Shown here one piece after another: positions 36,600 to 47,422 of a stretch of 64,000 nt of DNA (positions within the stretch are counted from its first letter, which is position 1; each line of letters begins with the position of its first letter). Below the pieces are notes generated by a model. The model had not been told where the DNA came from and did no database searches. It saw only the letters and a list, made by a program, of their open reading frames with translations. The position numbers and the translations under genes were made by a program. This stretch comes from Capsicum annuum (taxonomy: Eukaryota; Streptophyta; Magnoliopsida; Solanales; Solanaceae): positions 225,127,704 through 225,191,703 of the forward strand of contig NC_061117.1 in assembly GCF_002878395.1 (NCBI RefSeq). Reading direction: 5' to 3'.

Positions 36600-38600
36600 A
36601 TCGGTGACAAAAAATATCACATAAACATTAAAGAAAACATTTGTATTCGGTGGGAAATCGGAAAAATTAATTCGAGTAATCCATATATAATCAATCAGAT
36701 AAGATACTGTGTAGTTCGAATTGGGATGAATTTTAAGAAAATTGAATTTTGTAGCAAAAAACAAATTGGTAATTGGATGAATTTTCAAAATTTACGAATA
36801 ATCCACACAAAATCTGTCACGTAATGTACGTATCAGATGAATTTAAGAAAATTTAAATTTTTAGGGTAAAAATCAAATTGGAAATTGGAGGAATTTTACA
36901 ATTTTTTTTAACGAACTCACATAAAATCAGCCACGTATGAGTTTTAAGGAAATTGAAATTATTAGGGTAAAAACCAAATTGGGGATGGGAGGAATTTCAT
37001 AATTTTTTTTAACGAATTCACATAAAATCAGCCACATAATATACTTTAGAATACAAATTTCGGATGAATTTTAAGGAAATTGAAATTTTTAGGGTAAAAA
37101 AAAATTGGGGATTGGAGGAATTTTACAATTTTTTTTAATGAACTCACAAAAAGTCCACCACGTAATATACTGTAGAATATGAATTTGTGATGAATTTTAA
37201 GGAAATTGAAATTGTTAGGGTAAAAATCAAATTGGGGATTGGAGGAATTTTGAAATTTTTTTAACGAATTCACATAAAATCAACCACATACTATATTGTA
37301 GATTACAAATCTCGGATGAATTTTAAGGAAATTGAAATTGTTAGGGTAAAGAAACAAATTGGGAATTGAAGGAATTTTGCAATTTTTTTTTTACGAACTC
37401 ACATAAAATCAGCCACGTAATATACTGTAGAGTATGAATTTTAAGAAAATTGAAATTGTTAGGGTGAAAATCAAATTGGGGATTGGAGGAATTTTGTAAT
37501 TTTTTTTTTAACGAATTCACATAAAATCAGCCACGTAATATACTGTAGATTACAAATTTCGGATGAATTTTAAGAAAATTGAAAATTTTAGGGTAAAATA
37601 CAAATTGAGAATTGGAGGGATTTTATAATTTTTTTTAATGAACTCACATAAAATCAACCACGTAATATACTGTAGAGTATGAATTTTAAGGAAATTGAAA
37701 TTGTTAGGGTAAAAATCAAATTGGGGATTGGACGAATTTTACAAATTTTTTAATGAAGTCACATAAAATCAACCACGTAATATACTTTAGATTACAAATT
37801 TCGGATGAATTTTAAGAAAATTGAAACTATTAGGGTAAAAAACAAATTGGGGATTGCAAGAAGTTTACAATTTTTTTTAAGGAATTCACATAAAATTAGC
37901 CACGGAATATACTGTAGAGTACGAATTTCAGATGAATTTTAAGAAAACTGAATTTTTTAGGGTAAAAAACAAATTGGGGATTGGAGGAATTTTACAATTT
38001 TTTTTAATGAATTCACATAAAATCAGCCACGTACTATACTGTAGAGTACGAATTTCGGATGAATTTTAAGGAAATTGAAAATTTTAAGGTAAAAAATAAA
38101 TTGGGCATTGGAGGAATTTTGCAAATTTTGTTAACGAATTCACATAAAATCAACCACGTAATATACTGTGGAGTACGAATTTCGGATGAATTTTAAGAAA
38201 ATTGAAATTATTGGGGTAAAAAATAAATTGGGGATTGGAGGAACTTTACAAAAAAAAAAAAATTAACGAATTCACATAAAATCAGCCACGTAATATACTA
38301 TAGAGTATGAATTTTGGATGAATTTTAAGAAAATTGAAATTTTTAGGGTAAAATTTTTTTTGGAGATTTTAAGAATTTTGCAGTTTTTTTAACGAATCCA
38401 CACAAGATTAGCCACGTAATGTATTGTGGAGTAGGAATTTCGGATGAATTTCAAGGAAATTGAAATTTATAGAGTTAAAAACAAATTGGTTGGGGATTGG
38501 CAACGTTTTTTAAACGAATTCGTATAAAATTAAGCAGGTAGATTATAAATTTCGGCTGAATTTGTTAAGGAAATTGAAAACAAAATTGGGGAATGGGTAC
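36600..38600 (+). repeat. Satellite-like array, ~125-bp units, about 14 copies
   Basis: Units share TTCACATAAAATCAGCCACG, TAATATACTGTAGAGTA, TTCGGATGAATTTTAAG, AAATTGAAATTTTTAGGGTA and AAATTGGGGATTGGAGGAAT. AGGGTAAAAA-type markers recur at 36862, 36964, 37090, 37216, 37344, 37459 and onward to 38470. It starts right after the hAT element and ends right at the receptor kinase fragment. Confidence 0.9.
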
Positions 38601-39180
38601 AAAATGAGGCGAGCCAGCTAAGGTATTGTTGAAACCCAATTGTGTCGGTTTTGAGAATTTGCAACGACGCAAAATGTGAAAGAATTTCTATATGTTTTCT
38701 TCAATACTGAGCGGGATATTAGTGATTTGCACAGCTCAGTCAGCTTTTTCATTTCTTCCTCTCTTAAATTGTCATCAATTGGTCTCCTCCCGCAAGCCAC
38801 TTCTACAACAGTATATTCTTCCAGTTTTTAAGTGTTGAGACCGGACTCTTGTCATGGATCCATGAGTCTTGCTAGCCCAAAATCTCGTTCCCATCAAGGA
38901 TAATATCGCTCGTTTTTATGGGAAACATTATGGGAGGGAGATATGATTATTCCTTTGTGGCCTCACATAGCTCAATCCAAAAGTTTGAAAACTTCAGCAA
39001 ACCCCACATCCATATACTCCTTTAGATAATCAGACAAGTCAATATCAACAAACAAGATTGGTTCTTTAGGCTTTGAACTATAATATCTCAAGAACACCAT
39101 CAACTTTTTCTCCTCACTCTTGTAACCAATCCAAGAATTAATCAAATCCCTACTATTTAGATCTAACTTCACATTTGCAC
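38590..39180 (-). pseudogene. Lectin receptor kinase fragment (partial duplicate of the 39766-41751 gene)
   Basis: Pieces of the neighbouring gene in the same order and strand. 39172-38972 matches its lectin domain (SWIGYKSEEKKLMVFLRYYS, VDIDLSDYLKEYMDVGFA). About 38910-38825 matches the kinase activation segment. 38800-38700 matches ACGRRPI and the C-terminal kinase lobe. Large internal deletions (transmembrane region and most of the kinase) and stops make it a dead tandem duplicate. Confidence 0.85.
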
Positions 39181-39765
39181 GTCTTTATCAAGACCTATAA
39201 GTAATAATAAGTTCTGTAAATTAGAATTTGCATCTGCGAACTACGCAATAGATGTTACATATCTTTAATGGATTTGCAAGGCAAAGAATGTTTTACAAAT
39301 CTTTATCTGTCCAGATGTTGGACCAAGGGTCTGTTGGAAACAGCCACTCTACCTCCACGAGGTTGTGGTAAGGTCTGCGTACACTCTACTCTCCCCAAGC
39401 CCCACGTGTGGGAACTCACTGGGTATGTTGTTGTTGTTGCACTTGTCCAGATGGACGGCTCTCTCGGAAATCAGAATGACGTTCAACATTCATAACTACT
39501 GTTAGGAGTAACAGAAATAAAAGTAATTGTAGACGATGAAACAACTGACATGTCAATTGGATTAAGATTGAACAACCTTGAAACCTTTCAGGATAATAGA
39601 CAATAGCATAGAGTTCAATATATTGGCTTTGAACTCAGGCTACTAAACTTTCCTCATTTCAAACAATAGTCAAAACTAATGTATATCAGCTCACATGAAA
39701 ATTGGAAACAAAAAAATGAAAGAATTTCTAGCTATATATTGCAGAAAATTCACAAGACTATTGCT
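39181..39765. other. Spacer between kinase fragment and LecRK gene, with a SINE
   Basis: No gene seen apart from the SINE at 39318-39443. It would include the 3' untranslated region of the receptor kinase gene. Confidence 0.5.
39318..39443 (+). mobile_element. SINE with TTG tail
   Basis: Contains GGGTCTGTTGGAAACAGCC, GGTAAGGTCTGCGTACACTC and CTGGGTATGTTGTTGTTGTT, the common Solanaceae (Au/TS-like) SINE 3' body. Flanked by 10-bp direct repeats TGTCCAGATG (39308-39317 and 39444-39453). Confidence 0.85.
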
Positions 39766-41751
39766 TCAATCTACTCTGATTTCTAACTCATCTTCACTGT
39801 CCGAGAAAATGTCATCAATACTGAGCGGGATACTAGTAGAGAAGGTCAGAGTCGGTTTCAGTTTTGGAACAAAGATAGGCTCTGCCTCATTGTTGAGGAT
39901 CTGAAATACTCTCCTCATACAAGGCCTTTCCGCGCTATCAGGATTTGCACAGCTCAGTCCAACAAGTAGCAGCTTTATCATCTCTTCCTCTTCGAAATCT
40001 TCTTTAAGCCTTTTGTCTGCTGCATCAATAATCCTACCTTCGGAGTAGAGTCTCCAAACCCAATCAACCAAATTCACCATTTCATGACCACTCCCTTCTC
40101 CTTCAATTGGTCTCCTCCCGCAAGCCACTTCTAGTATAACCACACCATAGCTGAAAACATCAGTTTTTTCAGTTGCTTTTCCATATTGCAGGTATTCAGG
40201 AGCAAGGTATCCCATTGTTCCTGCTGTAAGTGTCGAAACCGGACTCTTGTCATGATCCATAAGTCTTGCCAGCCCAAAATCGCCAAGCCTCGCATTGTAG
40301 CTCCCATCAAGCATAATATTGCTGGCTTTTATGTCTCTGTGAATCACCTGCTGCTCACATTCTTGGTGCAAATAAGTCAGAACAGACGCCAAACCAACTG
40401 CTATATTGTACCTATAAGGCCACTTCAGCGGATTCCCATGCTCGGATTCCTGGTATAGCACCTTATCAAGACTCCCATTAGGCATAAAGTCGTAAACAAG
40501 AAGTAATTCTCCCTTCTCAATGCACCACCCTTGTAGCTGAACTAAATTTTTGTGCCTTAAACATGCTATAATCGACAATTCAGCCCCGAACTCAGTCTTA
40601 CTTTCATGACGGTGCTTAGATCTTTTCACTGCAGCAATAGAGTTCGAATCCATGAAAAACGCCTTGTAAACAGTACCAAAGGCTCCATTGCCTATAATCC
40701 TGCTCGAATGAAATCCTCTAGTAGCTGTCCTCAGCTCCCTGTAACTAAACTGCCTCGGTCCAGTAACAAGCTCAGCTTTCAAGTACTTCTCTGTGTTAAC
40801 ACCCCTCCATTTCTTGAAAGAAATCCAACCAAAAGCTACAAGAACAACACAAAAGAACACTGGACCACCAATTCCGAAAACCAAACCAAGACTCCTATGA
40901 TGTTTATGTCCAGAATCCTGAACAATAGGAGGCTTCACAACCACAGAATTATCAGAAACATTATGAGGATCACGATTACTCCTCGGCTTCACACCGCTAA
41001 ATCCAAAAGTCTGAAACCTCCAATTCTCAATAGTATGCAATTCAGTACTCCCCTCAGTAGAAGCAGCAAACCCCACATACATAAACTCTTTAACATATTC
41101 AGACAAGTCAATATCAACAATCAAGATTGGTCTTTTAGGCTTTGAACTAGAGTAACTCAAGAAAACCATCAACTTTTTCTCATCACTCTTGTAATCAATC
41201 CAAGAACTAATCAAATTCCTACTTTTCAAATCAACACCAGCTAACATCAAATTAGCAGTCTTAATCGAAATAAGACTATCAATATCAAGACCAACATGAT
41301 TATCATCAGGATCATTAAAATGCAAATCCTGTTTAGTATCAAATTCAACAGCAACAAACTTGTTCTTAGTCAACTGTGATGAATTCACCAACCCCAAAAA
41401 CCCACCTGGACTACCCAATGTCTGATTATCAGGTGAAAGAAAAAAAGCCAATCCATCACCATATGAACTTGGATTAATATTATACACAGAAAAAGCAAAT
41501 CTTGTTGAAAATGACACCATTTTCTTGGTTTCTTGATCAAGAAAAGAGATGGGGTTGTTGTAAATGAGTGAACCAGAACTAGAAGATGGAACTTGAAGCT
41601 CTCTAGTAAGACCAACAACACCATTACGCAAATATGAATCACCAAGAAGTGTAAAGTTTCGAAGTGTAAAAGATTGCATATCAAATGTACAATTTTGTGA
41701 TGATACTAATAAGAAAAAGTTGAAGAAAATCAAGAAAAGGTTACTAACCAT
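39766..41751 (-). CDS. LECRK-S.7: L-type lectin-domain receptor kinase, S.7-like
   Basis: Intronless, 661 residues, starting at the only ATG before the signal peptide. Residues 1-19 form a signal peptide (LFLIFFNFFLLVSS). About 20-250 is the legume-type lectin domain facing the wall (GDGLAFFLSPDN; VAVEFDT). About 288-311 is the membrane span. The cytoplasmic Ser/Thr kinase has the P-loop GNGAFGTVYKA (354-364), Lys376 in AAVKRS, Glu391, HRDIKASN (471-478), DFG (491-493) and APE (517-519); all catalytic residues are present and it is an RD kinase. Length fits the family (about 680 in Arabidopsis). It senses an unknown extracellular ligand at the plasma membrane; a rice relative acts in pollen aperture formation. 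Subfamily is assigned by pattern and by its neighbours NMNAT and INCENP. Confidence 0.9.
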   Translation of the reverse strand: MVSNLFLIFFNFFLLVSSQNCTFDMQSFTLRNFTLLGDSYLRNGVVGLTRELQVPSSSSGSLIYNNPISFLDQETKKMVSFSTRFAFSVYNINPSSYGDGLAFFLSPDNQTLGSPGGFLGLVNSSQLTKNKFVAVEFDTKQDLHFNDPDDNHVGLDIDSLISIKTANLMLAGVDLKSRNLISSWIDYKSDEKKLMVFLSYSSSKPKRPILIVDIDLSEYVKEFMYVGFAASTEGSTELHTIENWRFQTFGFSGVKPRSNRDPHNVSDNSVVVKPPIVQDSGHKHHRSLGLVFGIGGPVFFCVVLVAFGWISFKKWRGVNTEKYLKAELVTGPRQFSYRELRTATRGFHSSRIIGNGAFGTVYKAFFMDSNSIAAVKRSKHRHESKTEFGAELSIIACLRHKNLVQLQGWCIEKGELLLVYDFMPNGSLDKVLYQESEHGNPLKWPYRYNIAVGLASVLTYLHQECEQQVIHRDIKASNIMLDGSYNARLGDFGLARLMDHDKSPVSTLTAGTMGYLAPEYLQYGKATEKTDVFSYGVVILEVACGRRPIEGEGSGHEMVNLVDWVWRLYSEGRIIDAADKRLKEDFEEEEMIKLLLVGLSCANPDSAERPCMRRVFQILNNEAEPIFVPKLKPTLTFSTSIPLSIDDIFSDSEDELEIRVD

Positions 41752-41949
41752 GGTGAATGAATTTTTGGCAAAAATGAAAAAATTTTGGAGTGATTATTTT
41801 TCTGCTTTTTTCAAGAGGAAAAGATGTTGAATTTACATATGGAAAAAGGTATAGTGGAAATGGTGGGGGAGAAAATGGGGTATAAACGGTTATGAAAAAT
41901 AGGCGCCTACGGATTTTGGTTCACTTAACATTGAAGAAAGATTTTACAG
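41752..41949 (-). promoter_or_regulatory. Likely promoter/5' leader of LecRK gene
   Basis: Region directly upstream of the receptor kinase start. I see no clear TATA box that I would defend. Confidence 0.35.
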
Positions 41950-42720
41950 AAAAAATTTATGACATATTATTGTTGTTATTTAAGAGGTAGGATTGATATA
42001 TCACTTATTATGCCTTCCTATATTATATTTGTCTTTGAGTCGGACTTTATTGGATCTATCAAAAATAATTTTTTTATTTATGGAGTATGTAAAATTTGAG
42101 ATATTATTATTGTTATTAAGAGGTAGGACTAATATATCAGTTATTATGTCTTTTCTATATTGTTTTTACCTTGAGTCGGCGTCTATCGAGCTTCTCTATC
42201 TATGGATTATGTAAAATTTATGACATATTATTGTTATTTAAGAGATAGGATTAATACATCACCTATTATGTCTTTTCTATATTATATTTGTCTTTAAATC
42301 GGATGTGTCGGATCTATCAAAAATAATTTTTTTATTTATGGAGTATGTAAAATTTCTGAGATATTATTATTGTTATTTAAGAGGTAGGACTAATGTATCA
42401 TTTTTTATGTCTTTTCTATAATGTTTTTAACTTGAGTCGGGTCTATTGAAAATAACTTCTCTATCCATGAATTATGTAAAATTTATGAGATATTATTATT
42501 GTTATTTAAGAGGTAGGATTAATGTATCACTTATTATGTCTTTTCTAAACTTTTTTTGTCTTGGGTAAGAGTTTATCGAAAATAGACTCTCTATTTATGG
42601 ACCACGTATAATTTATAAGATATTATTATTGTTATTTAAGAAATAGGATTAATATATCTTTTCTATACTGTTTTTATCTTGAGTCGGGATATATCAAAAA
42701 TAATCTCTGTAAATTCACTT
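41950..42720 (+). repeat. Tandem array, six ~130-bp units
   Basis: Units share GATATTATTATTGTTATTTA, AGAGGTAGGATTAATATATC, TATTATGTCTTTTCTATA and TTGAGTCGG. Starts are near 41960, 42098, 42222, 42357, 42488 and 42618. It lies just upstream of the LecRK gene. Confidence 0.85.
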
Positions 42721-45700
42721 TGCAGGAATATTCTGGATAGATTGTTGCTATTATTTTGATTAATATATCACTTTTGGTACTTGACCAAATATTGATAATC
42801 CTCAATTTTAATCTTTGATATATTCAATTATTATATTTAAAATTCAATTAATTGAACTATATGACTTATTAATAACTCTGGTGTTCGAAAATCAAAATAA
42901 TTCATATTCATTTCGACTAATTTTACGAAATATTTTCTACACCTCACTAATAACCGGTATGAGATAATTCTATCCAATAAAATTAAAATAAATAGAAAAA
43001 ATTAACCTAATGTTTTGTCTTTTGCTATTATATTTAGATTATTTTTAGAATTTTGGTCTATTTAAGTTTGAAAGAAGATAGAAAATTTACATAAGTACAA
43101 TTATTTTTTTAACAAAAAGAACAGGATTAATAATACTTTTGATCTTTCGATTATTTGTAAATTTAAGTTTTAATCATCATGACATCTGACAAAGATTATT
43201 TAATCTTTAATTATGAAATGTGTATTCTTTTTATTCTTTTGCTAGTGAACAATCATAATTTTCTTGAAGTACTAGCTGTTCCATTATATAGTTACTCGTA
43301 TGAAATGAAATGTGTATTCATTATTACTTCACATTTGATTGTAATATACTTCTTAATATAATCAAATATAATATCTGTTTCTATAAAAAAAAAATACATG
43401 ACAAATCAGATCGATGTGTTAATCGTATATTACAAAGGTACTTTATAATGGAGGGACCAAAATACTATATATTATATTATATATAAAAAGTTAGAAAGAG
43501 TATAATAATGTATGAAGGAATATAATAGAACTTATAACGGTAATATAGATATGCAGACGAATTTGGAAGTCCCTACTTGTTGGGGTGGTGGGGTCCCTAC
43601 TCAATACTATAATATAAATTTATATAAATATATAATGTTTCAATATTATTTACTATTGTCATGATTAATATGTATCTTCGTAATTAAACTACTATTTATT
43701 GCTTCATTTATTTTGTATTGGTTAATTTTTGTTATATTTGTTTTCCGATTTATTTCGTATATTTCTGTTTTGAATCGATAGAAGTAACTTCTCTACCTAT
43801 AAAAATAAAGATAAGATGTGTATATTTTATTCTCTTCAAATTTTATTATTAAAATTACATTAGGTATATTATTGTGATAATCTTTTTGAAATGTTTTTTT
43901 TTTGAGTATTCCTTATCTGAAATTTTGAATTTTACTCTCAACTTCATCGAAGCCAAAAATAACTTTGTTACTTCATACAATAAGACCGTGGTGGTGAATA
44001 TGTGTACATTCTATCTTCTCTCAATCTCATTTTGGAATAAGTTCCTTATCTTAAATTCTAAATTTCGCTCTCAATTTCGTCGATCCTCTCAAGTTTTTTA
44101 TCATGTAGAAAGCAAAAATAACTTTGTTACTTCATATGCAAAAAGATTATAAATGTGAAATACGTTATATATTCTTCTATCTTCTCCCGACCTCATTTTG
44201 AAATAAGTTAGCTTTTTTTTTTTTTGTAATTATATATATATATTTTTTGTAATTATACAGAGAGCACACAATTGTATTTATTCAAAGTGAATTTTGGGTC
44301 CTACTAACATGTATCATTGGAGAGTGGAGACACTATAAAATTCAAAATAAGCCGTTGTACGAGAAAGTTTGGTCCTATTCTATATTTTGTTTGACCAATT
44401 ATTAATACTACATAATTTGGCTCTATGTATAAATAATAAAAATATATTGATGGAAAAAGAATAATTGTACTCCTACTATATTCTCTTAGTTATCCATTTG
44501 CTAGCATGGTTATTCATTTCGGGATCGTTTGGTACACTAAATAGGATAAAGAAAAATATTTTTCTCATGATGTATCGAATAATTTCTTACTTATTGTCTT
44601 TTGTAAGAAATTATCATAATTGAATGAGTTAGTGAAATAAAAATATAAAGTAATTGATCATAATTAATCAGTGTTGGAAGTCAATACGTAAATGCATATT
44701 ATGCATCTATTGATTCAATATAAGTACCGATATAGATGAGCTTTTATAACCTTTATAATCATTGAATTGCTTTTAAATAGTTTAATTTTATGTAGTGTAA
44801 AGAAAATTGTAACTTTTGTAGCTGAAACTTTCAAAATTTTGAACTTTCCTTTTGCAAATGAGTTCTATAAATTTAATAAGTACTATATTTATGATGAAGC
44901 CATTCTCATTAACAGAATGTACATTCTAACAAGTGATTTCACAGTTTACCATTCTATATTGAATGTATTACAATTATTTACTAATTTATTAACAGGGTAT
45001 CTATAACAAATTCCCAGCATAAGTGAATTATTCAAAATCTTCGAATAGCGTGGCAGTTGTGCTTTTAAATTGGTTTCGGTTCTCCTGTTTGGTACTCGCT
45101 TTAGAGTTCGACTAATTCAAATTCACATCAACAAGTCCTACTTTGAAAGGTAAAACTATTCCTACCATATTTAATTTTATATTCAAGGCCAACACCCGAA
45201 ATCTTTAATTAAAGATGAAGAATTTTAAGTTAGCAAAGCAGCGGTGTTTTGCTATTGGATTCGCTTGTAATGTTTGTTACGCGCTTTGAAGGTCAACTAA
45301 TTCACATTCATATTGACAAGTCCCACTTTGGGAGGTAAAGTTACCCCTAACTTCACATCCAAAGCTCGTAGAAAGACCTTTGATGAAAAATAAAAAAAAC
45401 ACTTACCACTTCATCATACCGTTTAATGGAAGTCCGAAGTTAAAAGGGCTAATTTTTAGAGCAAAAATGTCAAAGGGGACAATGAATAGCGATTTACGCG
45501 TCATTGACCCACCAGCAACTTCTAAATTGTTAGATCAAGAATGTTTTATCCCATTTATTTTTTTTTTCAACATTCAATATTCCTTTTGATACTTCTACTT
45601 CAAAAATTAGTCCTTCCAGCTTCGAACTCGTAGAGAGGTTGTGTTATGCCATCTAGGAAGGTTGTCAATGTCAGAGAATCACGAAAGGGAACAATGCCCT

Positions 45701-47150
45701 CGGTAATCAACAATGACTCTGAATACAAAGTGATTATTGGATCCACTTTCCACTTTGTTAAATCTATTAAAGTCTATAATACTACTACTAGGTCTATAGA
45801 GCCGTTGAGTGTTCAAATTCAATTCAATAATCCTTCATATTAGTTCATCACGTGGAATGAATAAAAAAATCATATTTTTCATTGTGCAACCACTAAATAG
45901 GCAAAGTAAGAGCTCTTGAAGTACACCCCAACTTGCTTCCTTATTCATTTCATTTAAGCTCAATTAGGAACAGATGGATTTGTGGAATCTAGCTACAGAA
46001 TAGCTTCGTACTAATTCGTTCGTTCATCTTTATTTATTTATATTTAACTCAACATATTTCTTGAGAAATAGTAATAAATAAAAAGGTAATTTTATATATA
46101 TAAATCATCTAAATATTAGAAAAATAAATAATATTTAATAATAAAAATAAAATGCTAAATTATATCATGATTTTTTTAAATTGAACAAATAAGGTTAGAC
46201 AATTACTTTTACTATGTCATACAAGTAAATATGGACAGAGGAAAGAGTAGAATCTAAACAAAATATACTTCATCTATCTAAGCATAAAAAAAAGTCCAAT
46301 TTTTGAAATAAAGTTTAGTCTCATAGTTTTGATTTAATCCAATAGAATTGAAACACCTCTCTATTTAAACGAAATGGCACTCAATAGAACGATCAAATAT
46401 CACAATAAAAGTAATCCACGACTCACATGCTCCTAATTTTCTATACGTACTTTGCTAGCTTCCCAATTCAAGAAGTATGGAAAGTACCAAACATTGGGAA
46501 TTACACATAGACCGTGGACGAGGACAATGAGAAGGGAAAATCACAAAACTTGATGACTGACTAAGGGAAAGACAAAGTAAGAACATGATACTAGAGACAT
46601 TGAAACATATGTCGGAAAGGCCTCCATTATAAGTGATACGAACAAACCTTGGGACATAACTTAGGCCAACCATACCTCTACCACTGCCTTGAGCCCTTGA
46701 TCAATCCTCCGCTATGATCTCTTAGCCATTTTTATTCATGACAACATGCATTCACCTTCTCGTTTCAATCAAATTATGTCAAAAGAGAATATCTAAATCT
46801 TACAAATACACAATCATAGTATTGCTAGTTGCTACTGTAGTTCTGTTTTCTAATCATCTCAGGTTATGATATGCCAACCTGCAACCTACTTGGTACAAAA
46901 AGGTTCCAACGTATTTACATTAGAAAGGTTTTTGAATCACTGATATTGGAAGTGAACATGTCATAAGGGAATTTTAACGACAGCATGCACAGCCGATAAG
47001 AAGGCTGGCATAGCAAGAATCACCTTCGCATATGTACAATTCATGTATACAAAAACCTGTCCAAAAAAATAATATAAAGTCGAATTAGTAAATTGGCAGG
47101 TTTTAAGGAAATTGATCATTAAGGTAACAACAACAAAAGTGTATGGGACA
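42721..47150. other. AT-rich intergenic DNA between LecRK and INCENP
   Basis: No gene recognised. There are two-copy direct repeats at about 43895-44210 (CCAAAAATAACTTTGTTACTTC and neighbours, shown here in part) and 45060-45360 (GACAAGTCCCACTTTG / AACAAGTCCTACTTTG). Open frames at 45380-45589 and 45646-45843 show no family features. The right end should include the INCENP 3' untranslated region. Confidence 0.55.
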
Positions 47151-47154
47151 CAAG

Positions 47155-47285
47155 ACAAGGAAACTTGTCCGGACTCTCCAAAAAACGTTGTAGTACCCAT
47201 GTCGGATCCTCCGAAAATGCACAGCCATTTAGGAGGATCCAACACGCACTTGGCGGCAGTTTTGAAGAGTCTGAGCTACATAGAT
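47155..47285. mobile_element. MITE-like inverted repeat near INCENP 3' end
   Basis: Outer arms CCGGACTCTCCAAAA and GTTTTGAAGAGTCTGAG and inner arms TCGGATCCTCC and GGAGGATCC are inverted repeats. This layout is that of a very common Solanaceae short element. No target duplication determined. Confidence 0.6.
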
Positions 47286-47422
47286 TTCTAGTATATGGTT
47301 ATGACTAACGTAAACAATAAACTAGAAATGACAAATTAACATGGGAACGAAGAGCCAACCTTGTCTTCGAGCAGAAGCACTACCCCTGTACTGACACGTT
47401 CTTGAAGACTAGGAAAAATTAA

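Noticed and set aside
40186..41145. Plus-strand open frames of 90 and 179 codons
   Set aside because: Antisense of the intact LecRK gene.
45380..45843. Two plus-strand frames of 65-69 codons
   Set aside because: No motif, no splice context and common composition for AT-rich intergenic DNA.
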